From the NCBI RefSeq assembly GCF_005166025.1, contig NZ_CP028923.1, positions 620,001 through 684,000 of the forward strand: a stretch of 64,000 nucleotides of DNA. Reading direction: 5' to 3'. The position numbers and the translations under genes were made by a program. This document shows, in pieces, positions 56,745 to 64,000 of the stretch (its first letter is position 1; the number at the start of each line of letters is the position of its first letter). The notes beneath the pieces are model-generated. The model saw nothing but the letters and a program-made list of their open reading frames with translations. It did no database searches and was not told the DNA's origin. This DNA is from Mangrovivirga cuniculi (lineage in GTDB: Bacteria > Bacteroidota > Bacteroidia > Cytophagales > Cyclobacteriaceae).

Positions 56745-58676
56745 ATGTCAAAACATCTGCCTTTATTGCTTTTATTAGCAATTTTAATTTCATGCGATTC
56801 AAAAGATATACAGTATTCTGACAATGGATTTTCATGGTCTGACCCGGAGGTAAACGAGTTGTATTTAGCTTCTCAAAACAGGAATTCTGAAATAGTAGAA
56901 GAAAGTTTATCAAGTGAAAATGGTTTTCTGATCCTGGAGGCATTAAAGATCGCCGGTAGTTTTCCATCAGAGAAATTTACTGACGAAATAAAGAATTTAC
57001 TTAGAGCTGAGGATCAGGAAATAAGAAAGAAAGCTGCATTTGCTGCAGGGCAGAATGGTTCTCCTGATTTACTCGAGCCTCTAAAAGATCAACTTTCAGA
57101 AGAACAAATTCCATCAGTTATTAAAGAGCTCTTAGTTTCTATAGGTAAGATTGATGGAGAACAATCTATAGTGTTTCTGTCGGGTTTTAATCCGGATTCG
57201 GATGCTGAAATTGAAGGGCAGACCATTGGGCTTTTTCATTGCTTATTAAACAATAATATTACCAATAGTGCTGTTAGGCAAATGACTGAAAATGTTGGTA
57301 ATAAAAACCTTAGTAATGAGGCAAGAAGATATGCAGCAGGATATTTGGGTAGACTACCTGTAGGATTTGATCTGAACAGATACGCTGGTAAATTAAGAGA
57401 AGCATATACTATTTCAAATGATGAAGAAGAAAAACAGCATCTATTAATAGCATTCAGTCGATGTAACAGGGACGTTAAAATTCTAGAAATGCTTAAAGGA
57501 ATATCGGAGAATGAAAATGAAGATTTCAGGTATCGGGTTCTGGCATTACAGTCTTTACAATTTTTCCCTTACATAGAGGCCCGGGAATCAGTTTATAAAG
57601 CAGCGCTTTCTGATATTCCTAAGGTAGCTAAAGAGGCGGCAAATTATTTTATCAATTTGGGTAATGCTAATGACGCAGTGCAATATTTAAGTCTTGGTGC
57701 TAAACAGAAATATCTACCTGCCTCGGCCATGTTACTTCAGGCTGCATGTAAATACGGGTCCAAACCTGTTATCGAAAAAGTTCTTCCGTATGTTCAGGAT
57801 CAATTTAAAAAGACGAGTGATCCTTATGATAAGGCAGCATTGATGCCAATTTTCATGTATTCTAATGAGGGGATAGAGGAATTATCCCTGTATGCTAAAG
57901 AAGGTAATCATCCTGTAATTCGCACTACTGCTTTAAATACTTTAACCAAAAATCTGCTGGAAGATTACAAAGAGGATCCTGATAAAGTGGAACAATACGC
58001 AGATGGTTTAACAAATCTTTTATTTGCAAGTGACACGGTAGTAGTCAGGCAAACAGCAGGATTATTTATGAGTAATGATCTGAGCTTACAGAAATATCTT
58101 GATGAAAAGACTATTTCCAGAATAGATACAATTGAAGAGCTTAGTTCATTAAGTAAGTTTTTGAAAACAGGCTCCAAACCAGGTAATAGCAGGCTTAGAT
58201 ATAATCCTTCTGATTATGATGTTGGTATATTAGAAAATTATTCTGATACAATAAATGCTGAAATCATTACTAATGAAGGGGTTATCGAAATTGAATTGTA
58301 TCCGGACATTGCCCCGATAACAGTGATTAATTTTCTTAAATTATCAGAGGATGGATATTTCTCAAATAATAACTATCACAGGGTTGAAAATAATTTTGTA
58401 ATCCAGGATGGATGTCCACGTGGTGATGGGTATGGCCATCCACCTTTCCGGATTATTTCAGAGTTTAGCCCGAATTCATTTGAAAAAGGGATGTTGGCAA
58501 TGGCTAGCTCCGGAAGAGACACTGAAAGTAGTCAATGGTTTATCACTCATCGATTTTCTCCACATTTAGATGGAGCTTATACTATTTTTGGATCTGTTAG
58601 TGGGGCTTTGGATGAAGTATATAAAGTCCAGACAGGCACGGAAATTTTAGACATAGTAATAACCCAAGGTAAATGA
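56745..58676 (+). CDS. Lipoprotein with HEAT repeats and C-terminal cyclophilin peptidyl-prolyl isomerase
   Basis: 643 residues from the ATG at 56745, where a lipoprotein signal (lipobox Cys17, LLLLLAILISC) begins; the frame from 56730 adds five residues before it. Residues about 50-470 are HEAT-like helical pairs. From about 500 to the end is a cyclophilin domain (EIELYPDIAPITVINFLKL, NNYHRVENNFVIQDGCPRGDG, GMLAMASSGRDTESSQWFITH, LDGAYTIFGSV). It catalyses cis-trans isomerisation of prolyl bonds and probably acts as a periplasmic or outer membrane folding factor. Coupled by ATGA overlap to the hydrolase downstream. Confidence 0.88.
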   Translation: MSKHLPLLLLLAILISCDSKDIQYSDNGFSWSDPEVNELYLASQNRNSEIVEESLSSENGFLILEALKIAGSFPSEKFTDEIKNLLRAEDQEIRKKAAFAAGQNGSPDLLEPLKDQLSEEQIPSVIKELLVSIGKIDGEQSIVFLSGFNPDSDAEIEGQTIGLFHCLLNNNITNSAVRQMTENVGNKNLSNEARRYAAGYLGRLPVGFDLNRYAGKLREAYTISNDEEEKQHLLIAFSRCNRDVKILEMLKGISENENEDFRYRVLALQSLQFFPYIEARESVYKAALSDIPKVAKEAANYFINLGNANDAVQYLSLGAKQKYLPASAMLLQAACKYGSKPVIEKVLPYVQDQFKKTSDPYDKAALMPIFMYSNEGIEELSLYAKEGNHPVIRTTALNTLTKNLLEDYKEDPDKVEQYADGLTNLLFASDTVVVRQTAGLFMSNDLSLQKYLDEKTISRIDTIEELSSLSKFLKTGSKPGNSRLRYNPSDYDVGILENYSDTINAEIITNEGVIEIELYPDIAPITVINFLKLSEDGYFSNNNYHRVENNFVIQDGCPRGDGYGHPPFRIISEFSPNSFEKGMLAMASSGRDTESSQWFITHRFSPHLDGAYTIFGSVSGALDEVYKVQTGTEILDIVITQGK

Positions 58677-59485
58677 AGAAAATAATAAAACTCATCTTGT
58701 GGATGATATCAGCAGCAGCTATATTATATGTAATTGCTTTATGCTTCATATATTTTAAGCAGGAAGAGTTTTTATTCAGGCCTGAGGTTTTAACTGAAGA
58801 TTATATTTATCAATTCGAAGGAGAATTTGAGGAAGTTGAAATTCCTGTAGATACAAATATAAGTTTAAATGGTCTTTTGTTTAAAGCAGAAAATCCGGAA
58901 GGTTTGATAATATTTTACCATGGGAATGCCGGTGCACTAGACAAATGGGGAGGGTATGCATCTTTTTATCTCCAGAATAATTATAATTTTTTTGTTTACG
59001 ATTATAGAGGTTATGGAAAGAGTGATGGTGAAATCGAGAAAACAGGACACTTACTTAATGATGCATTAATTATATATGATTCCATATCAAATATAATGAA
59101 CGAAAAGAATCCGGTCATAGCAGGCTATTCATTAGGATCCGGTATAGCTGCTTATGTGGCTTCCAAAAAGGCAGCCAATTCTTTATTATTATTTGCTCCT
59201 TATTATTCCTTACGGAAAACGGCCATTGATGCAATGCCCTATTTTCCGGGCAATATCTTGAGATATAATATTGAAACAGCAAATTATCTCAGAAATGTAG
59301 AATGTCCGGTATATGTATTTCATGGTCTTGAAGATGAATTGATCTTCCCTGAACAATCAGAGCAATTAACTGATATTCCCGGAACGAGAGTACAGAGGTT
59401 AACCTATGAAAATGTATCTCACAATGTATTTGGCCATCCCCGAGTGAATAGCGATTTAGAAAATATACTTGACGATATAAACTAG
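58673..59485 (+). CDS. Membrane-anchored alpha/beta hydrolase (Bem46/YfhR-like)
   Basis: 270 residues. N-terminal membrane anchor (about 8-27). Alpha/beta hydrolase fold with the oxyanion region FYHGNAGALDKWGGY near residue 84, nucleophile Ser in GYSLGSG near 152, acid Asp in HGLEDELIFPEQ near 222 and His in VSHNVFGH near 246. Substrate unknown; members are esterases or lipases of the serine aminopeptidase type. Translationally coupled to the HEAT-cyclophilin gene. Its stop overlaps the convergent reductase gene by 4 bp. Confidence 0.85.
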   Translation: MKKIIKLILWMISAAAILYVIALCFIYFKQEEFLFRPEVLTEDYIYQFEGEFEEVEIPVDTNISLNGLLFKAENPEGLIIFYHGNAGALDKWGGYASFYLQNNYNFFVYDYRGYGKSDGEIEKTGHLLNDALIIYDSISNIMNEKNPVIAGYSLGSGIAAYVASKKAANSLLLFAPYYSLRKTAIDAMPYFPGNILRYNIETANYLRNVECPVYVFHGLEDELIFPEQSEQLTDIPGTRVQRLTYENVSHNVFGHPRVNSDLENILDDIN

Positions 59486-60489
59486 AAGTACATTAGTCTT
59501 TTCACTTCTTTGCCTTCTTTTTCAATAATATTTTTAAGGATCATAGAAGCATGAATCCGGCTATTTTCGATGAACCATTTATTCGTTTTTAATCCACCAC
59601 AGATCACACCTGCCAGGTAAACGTTTTCTACATTTGTTTCCATCGTTTCCTGGTTATATTCCGGAGTTCTTAGGTCATCATTACCAATATTAATACCGGT
59701 TTCCTTTAAAAAGGTAAAGTCCGGTTGATATCCTGTCATAGCCAGGACATAATCATTTTTTAAAGTTAAACTCCTACCATCTCCAGTTTCTATTTCGACT
59801 TCATGCTCAGAAATTGCAGTGATTTCACTGTTAAAATAAGCTTTAATCGAACCTTCCTTAATGCGATTTTCTATATCGGGCTTTACCCAATACTTTACTG
59901 AAGAACTGATTTCTTCTTCCCTGATCAGCATGGTTACATTGGCACCTTTTCGGTAAGTCTCCAGGGCAACATCTACTGCACTATTTGCAGCACCGACCAC
60001 AATGATTTCCTGTTTGTAATAAGGGTGTGGCTCATCATAATAATGCTTAACCTTTGGTAGATCTTCACCCGGAACATCAAGTTTATACGGCAGGTCATAA
60101 AATCCTGTAGCGATGATTATGTACTTAGCATTATATGTAGCTTTTGAAGTATTTATAATATAACCAGGATCCTCACGATTTATATTTTTAACAGATTCAT
60201 AAAGTTTAGAATTCAAATCGAAATACTGTGCAACTCTGCGGTAGTATTCTAATGCTTCAGCTCTAGTAGGTTTGTTTCCGTGGCTTACGAAGGGGATATT
60301 TCCGATTTCCAGTCTATCGCTAGTCGAAAAAAATGTCATGTTATACGGATAGTGATAGATGCTATTTACTAAACACCCTTTATCAATTAAGACATGACTA
60401 AGTCCATTATTTTTAGCTTCTATTGCACATGCCATGCCGATTGGCCCGGCTCCGATAATTGCGACGTCGTAGGTTTCTTTAACCATCAA
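59482..60489 (-). CDS. ypdA: YpdA-family FAD/NADPH putative bacillithiol disulfide reductase
   Basis: 335 residues (334 from the second Met). FAD-binding GAGPIGMACAIEA near residues 13-25, a second Rossmann NADPH site VVGAANSAVDVALE near 163-176, and the C-terminal FAD contact NVYLAGVICGG. No CxxC redox pair is visible, as in YpdA (Bdr), which reduces bacillithiol disulfide. It stands alone on the minus strand with a 101-bp gap to the response regulator gene. Confidence 0.88.
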   Translation of the reverse strand: MMVKETYDVAIIGAGPIGMACAIEAKNNGLSHVLIDKGCLVNSIYHYPYNMTFFSTSDRLEIGNIPFVSHGNKPTRAEALEYYRRVAQYFDLNSKLYESVKNINREDPGYIINTSKATYNAKYIIIATGFYDLPYKLDVPGEDLPKVKHYYDEPHPYYKQEIIVVGAANSAVDVALETYRKGANVTMLIREEEISSSVKYWVKPDIENRIKEGSIKAYFNSEITAISEHEVEIETGDGRSLTLKNDYVLAMTGYQPDFTFLKETGINIGNDDLRTPEYNQETMETNVENVYLAGVICGGLKTNKWFIENSRIHASMILKNIIEKEGKEVKRLMYF

Positions 60490-60590
60490 TTTATTTTTCG
60501 AATTTTGATAAGATGATATATTAAACTATTAACGGGAGCAATAAGATAGTGTTTGCTATCAATAAAACATTATTTATGAACAAATAATTG

Positions 60591-61346
60591 TTATAGGTTA
60601 TCCTGAATTAATGATTTGTACGAACGGCTCGAAGTGATGCAAACTCCGTTATTCATTTTAAATTGAAAGCAATTGTTATTCATATACTTGTATTCAGATA
60701 CCTTATTTAAGTTTATAATATAAGCTCTATGAATTCTTATAAAGAAAGCTGGTAAGTTATTTTCAAGGTTATTCATTGGAGTTCGGTAAAGGTCTGATTT
60801 GTCTTTTGTAATGATTCTGACATATACACTTTCTGATTCGAAATAAAGAATGTCTTCTACATTGATTCTTCTTTCAAGCCCTTTTTCTTTAATGATGATT
60901 TCTGTAAGAAGGTCAGATTGATTTTTTTTGAACTCGTCGTAGACATTTAACAGTTTGTTACTGAGTTCTGCCTGAAGGTCATTTTGTATTCTGCTGAAAG
61001 CTTTGTTGAGAGCTTTTCTTAATCTTGAGTCATCGAATGGTTTTAGTAGATAATCATATGCATTAACCTCAAAAGCATCAATAGCGTATTCGTCATAGGC
61101 AGTTGTGAAGATTATATAAATATTTTTCTTTTCAATTTTCCTGGCAACATCAATTCCATTAATTCCTGGCATTTGAATGTCTAAAAATAATATAACCGGA
61201 TCATTTTCATTTTTGATCATATCAATGACTTCTGCACCATTTCTGCATTCGCCTATAACTTTGACATCCGATTCCTCTTTCAGCAATCTATTCAAATAGT
61301 CTCTTGCATTGGGTTCATCATCAGCTATAATTACTTTAACAATCAT
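60591..61346 (-). CDS. LytTR-family response regulator (second system)
   Basis: 251 residues. Receiver domain with acidic D9/D10, phospho-acceptor D56 in LFLDIQMPGING, and TTAYDEYAIDAFEVNAYDYLLKPF. LytTR DNA-binding domain from about residue 150 (IIIKEKGLERRINVEDILYFESESVYVRI). It overlaps the kinase gene by 4 bp. The paralogue at 27.5 kb has the same design. The gap between its start-side neighbour and ypdA holds no other gene. Confidence 0.92.
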   Translation of the reverse strand: MIVKVIIADDEPNARDYLNRLLKEESDVKVIGECRNGAEVIDMIKNENDPVILFLDIQMPGINGIDVARKIEKKNIYIIFTTAYDEYAIDAFEVNAYDYLLKPFDDSRLRKALNKAFSRIQNDLQAELSNKLLNVYDEFKKNQSDLLTEIIIKEKGLERRINVEDILYFESESVYVRIITKDKSDLYRTPMNNLENNLPAFFIRIHRAYIINLNKVSEYKYMNNNCFQFKMNNGVCITSSRSYKSLIQDNL

Positions 61347-62421
61347 AATTGTGAAATATTTCTTAATATAATATTCGCTGTATAGCTATTATTTGCCCTG
61401 GTAAAAGTTAATTTATTTTCTGGATTTAGTGTTGTAAGCCTGTGTTGTAAATTTGATAGCCCAATTCCGATTGAGTTTGGATCAGATGACAGATCTTCAG
61501 GAATTGAGTTTGACAGGCTTAATCTTAACATATCGTTTTCCAGCTTTGTAGTAAGCGATATTTTCCCTTTACCTTCAATTTTGGAAATTCCGTGCTTAAA
61601 AGAATTTTCAATTAGCGGCTGTAGTAAGAAAGGAGGGATAGCGATATTTTCAGTAGCTGAGTCTATCTGAAAATCGATCTCTAATCTATCGCTAAATCGT
61701 TCTTTTTCTATATCCAGGTAATCATTTACATAATTTAACTCCTTTTTTAGTGGTATTAATTTATGACCTTGATGTTGAAGCATTTTTCTTAGAAGATCAC
61801 TGATTTTAAGAACCATTTTCCTGGCTTTTTTGTCATCTATACCGATCAGGCTATTTAAAGAGTGTAAAGAATTAAATAGAAAGTGCGGGTTTAATTGTGC
61901 CTTTAGTGCTTTAAATGAGATTTCACTCACCTGCTTTTCTAACTGAGCAATTCTTAACTTTTTTTCCTGTATAGCTTTTTTTGATTCAACAATACTCAGT
62001 AGGAAGAAAATAATTGTTAAATCGATTATTCTACCAAACAGGGAAGGGAGTAGTGCATCATTTAATACATTTATAAATTGAATAAGTGTAATCGAAGAGT
62101 AAATTTTTTTTGCTAGAAAATATGCTATATTAGAAGAGATAAGATGTATTAAAATCAAAACCCCAGCGATAATTATCATCCTGATAACACCTCTTAACTC
62201 AGAAAATTTTTTTTCATGACCAATTGAGAATAGATCATATCGATCATTAGAGCCCATGTCAAATAATTGATCAGGTAAAAGGCAAGGGAGTCAATTTCAA
62301 CACCAATCTGACCACTATTTAAAAGATTCGATTGAAAGCTTATGATTAAAGCGATCATTGATGCTATTAAGTAAGCAAGCTTTCTTTCAAATGGTAAGGG
62401 GGAAAACTTTATCAGTGCCAT
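61343..62421 (-). pseudogene. LytS-type sensor histidine kinase, 5' part out of frame by one missing base
   Basis: Frame 62421-62194 encodes two membrane helices (KLAYLIASMIALIISF... and LAFYLINYLTWALMID) and ends at MKKNFLS. Frame 62257-61343 carries two more helices and the kinase core (phospho-acceptor in QLNPHFLFNSLHS, N-box PLIENSFKHGI, GIGLSNLQHRL). Adding one A to the eight-base run (T run at 62207-62214 on the plus strand) joins them through MKKKFSELRG into a 359-residue four-helix kinase matching the paralogue at 26.5 kb. If the sequence is correct, the shorter 304-residue product from 62257 may still be made. Partner regulator overlaps by 4 bp. Confidence 0.78.
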
Positions 62422-62602
62422 AATCGAAAGATAATGAATTATTCACATTCCCTGACTAAAGAATATTGCATTGTATAACATCTTTTGTCATCTGCAACAG
62501 TCATAATTGTTATCGATTACATTTTTTACCAGCTACATCATATAATTAGCTTTTAAGGTAGAGAAGGAGTTAAACTTAGTAAAAGAAAAAAATACTAATG
62601 TC

Positions 62603-63432
62603 ATGAAACTTCTAAGCTTAATTTCTGCAATTGTTCTGTTGGCTGCATCTACGATAATAGGTAATGATCCAACATATGCTACAAAAAAATCAAAGGAGAT
62701 CATTTTAAAAATGGTCGATGCTCACGGGGGTATGAAAAGTGGGAAAGCTTAAAAACGCTAAAGTTTACCACAATAATGTATAGTAAATCATTGGGTCTAT
62801 TAAAGTTCTGGTCAAATGATCAGATGGTAGATATGAAAACCAGGAGGTCGTATCAGGACTGGCCTATTGTTGGTTCAAAAATGACTTATGATGGTGAAAA
62901 GGTATGGTCAGAAAATTGGCGGGTAGGAAACCCACCGGCACATCAGCATTCTGTGTTTTATTACTATTTAAACCTTCCATGGCTAACTCAGGACGACAAT
63001 GTTATTTTAGGAGACGCTCAAAAAATTCAACATAAAGTTTTTGAAAACGAAGTGTATAAGGTAGATATGTCCTTTCGTGAATCGCCGGTAGTAGGAAAAT
63101 CTCAAAAAGATACATATACATTATACATAGATTCTGAAAGCTATTTATTAGTGGGGTATGAATATACAATTGGCTATGGCCCTTTGCTTGACATATTAAA
63201 TTTACCAAAAGACCAAGAGGTTTTTGGACCGGTGTTAAGAGTCATTAACTATACAGGAGAGGTTGAAGGACTGAAATTTCCAATACTATTTACTACTTAT
63301 AATATTGATGGGACAGAGGAATACGGAGATCATGTGATTTATGATATAAAGTTCAACGAGCCTTTTGATGAATCAAGGATGGAAATGCCTCCAAATGCAG
63401 TTATTGATCCGGGAAAGGACATTAGGAAATAA
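62603..63432 (+). pseudogene. Secreted LolA-like protein of unknown function, split by one missing base
   Basis: From ATG 62603 a signal peptide (about 1-20) and KKSKEIILKMVDAHGG are read, then the frame is lost. The remainder (YEKWESLKTLKF... to DPGKDIRK) lies in the +1 frame to 63432. Adding one G to the five-G run at 62726-62730 restores a 276-residue protein. The opening DAHGGYEKWESLKTLKF and beta-rich rest recall LolA/LppX-like secreted proteins of Bacteroidota (DUF6503-like), a weak match. Probably periplasmic. An intact 218-residue reading from 62776 would lack the signal peptide and is unlikely to be the true product. Confidence 0.75.
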
Positions 63433-63448
63433 TGTATTGAAGAAATAC

Positions 63449-63485
63449 AACAGAGTCTCGTCAGATAGTTGATGGGGCTCTGTTT
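63449..63485. terminator. Weak terminator between the secreted protein gene and purM
   Basis: AACAGAGTC (63449-63457) pairs with GGCTCTGTT (63476-63484) with one wobble and an 18-base loop. It sits between converging genes and has little T tract. Confidence 0.4.
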
Positions 63486-63493
63486 ATCTGTAA

Positions 63494-64000
63494 TTAATTA
63501 TTATACTCAAAAGTTCCATGCTCAGATGAAACAGTTACTTTTGGCTTTTCAGATGCCTCAACACGGCCAATGATTTGAGCAGGGATATCAAAAGATTCAC
63601 TGATTTTTATAATTTCTTTTGCTGTTTCTTCATCAGTATAAACCTCCATTCGGTGACCCATATTGAAGACTTTATACATCTCCTTCCAGTCTGTCTGGCT
63701 CTGCTCCTGAATTAACTTAAATAAAGGGGGAGTGTCAAACATGTTGTCTTTGATCACATGAACATTATCGACAAAATGTAATACTTTGGTTTGAGCACCA
63801 CCTGAACAGTGCACCATTCCGTCGATGTTTTGCCTGTGATTTTTCAGTAATTCGATTACCACGGGAGCATATGTACGAGTAGGGGCAAGAACTAATTTTC
63901 CAGCATCAACTTCAACACCTGACACAGGATCACTTAATTTTTTATTACCGCTGTATATTAAATCCTTTGGAACTGAAGGATCAAAACTTTCAGGATATTT
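63494..64000 (-). CDS. purM: PurM-type phosphoribosylformylglycinamidine cyclo-ligase, 3' part
   Basis: 169 codons are visible; the frame stays open to the window edge, so the 5' half is outside. The C-terminal AIR synthase domain is clear: LVLAPTRTYAPVVIELL, GMVHCSGGAQTKVLHF, TPPLFKLIQEQSQTDWKEMYKVFNMGHRMEVY and AQIIGRVEASE. The extended MVHCSGGAQTKVL form is typical of the Bacteroidota version. It closes the imidazole ring to make AIR in purine synthesis. Do not take the first internal Met as the start. Confidence 0.9.
   Translation of the reverse strand, partial: KYPESFDPSVPKDLIYSGNKKLSDPVSGVEVDAGKLVLAPTRTYAPVVIELLKNHRQNIDGMVHCSGGAQTKVLHFVDNVHVIKDNMFDTPPLFKLIQEQSQTDWKEMYKVFNMGHRMEVYTDEETAKEIIKISESFDIPAQIIGRVEASEKPKVTVSSEHGTFEYNN

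Noticed and set aside
1..64000. CRISPR arrays, tRNA or rRNA genes
   Set aside because: No regularly spaced repeats and no cloverleaf or rRNA-like stretches were found on reading both strands; a tRNAscan/Infernal run would be decisive.

Overview
The window looks like the chromosome of a gliding marine-type Bacteroidota, most likely order Cytophagales. I base this on the gliding motility and type IX secretion cluster (porP/sprF-like, gldK, gldL, gldM, gldN) with an sprE/porW-like gene nearby. Supporting signs are Bacteroidota-style -7 promoter boxes (TAnnTTTG), AT-rich genes, SusC-type TonB receptor architecture, a DUF4271-hemD pair, and an atp operon that lacks beta and epsilon. No rRNA, tRNA, CRISPR array or intact insertion sequence was seen.

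Layout. (1) 1-12.2 kb is an accessory region. It holds a giant exported Rhs/YD-repeat protein whose C-terminus looks like a GIY-YIG nuclease toxin, and a likely immunity gene. A highly structured RNA follows (candidate group II intron 5' remnant), then a decayed XRE-type regulator and a ParDE toxin-antitoxin pair bracketed by repeats. (2) 12.5-17.7 kb carries a DUF5018-like/beta-helix lipoprotein and a TonB-dependent receptor in separate transcripts. Both are preceded by TTAA-type hexamers spaced at multiples of about 10-11 bp, suggesting a shared OmpR/PhoB-type regulator. (3) 17.7-29.9 kb is mixed core: a coiled-coil exported protein, a YfcH-like epimerase, a LOG-family phosphoribohydrolase, a lytic transglycosylase, uvrA, two tandem solute-binding proteins, a LytS/LytTR two-component system and hemW. 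(4) 29.8-47 kb is envelope and secretion: a BamA/TamA-like protein, a WecA-like phospho-sugar transferase, DUF4271, hemD, the porP/sprF-gldKLMN cluster, and on the other strand uvrC, PBP1A and sprE/porW. (5) 47-54.1 kb holds an M23 peptidase, a bactofilin and the ATP synthase operon (atpZ/I-like, atpB, E, F, H, A, G). (6) 54.1-64 kb holds a UbiA-like protein, a methyltransferase, AlkB, a HEAT-cyclophilin lipoprotein, an alpha/beta hydrolase, a YpdA-like reductase, a second LytS/LytTR system, a secreted protein and the 3' part of purM.

Four otherwise normal genes (porP/sprF-like, uvrC, the second LytS-type kinase and a secreted protein at 62.6 kb) are each broken by what reads as one missing base in a homopolymer run. 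In every case adding one base restores a continuous, family-typical protein. Four such events of the same kind, two of them in genes expected to matter (uvrC, porP/sprF), point to consensus errors in the sequence more than to real gene loss. They were annotated as single frameshifted loci.

The region most likely to hold something new is 1-12.2 kb: an Rhs scaffold carrying two foreign-looking domains (a beta-propeller-like block and a LamG-like domain) in addition to the toxin tip, followed by an unrecognised immunity candidate and layered remnants of other mobile or defence-related cassettes.
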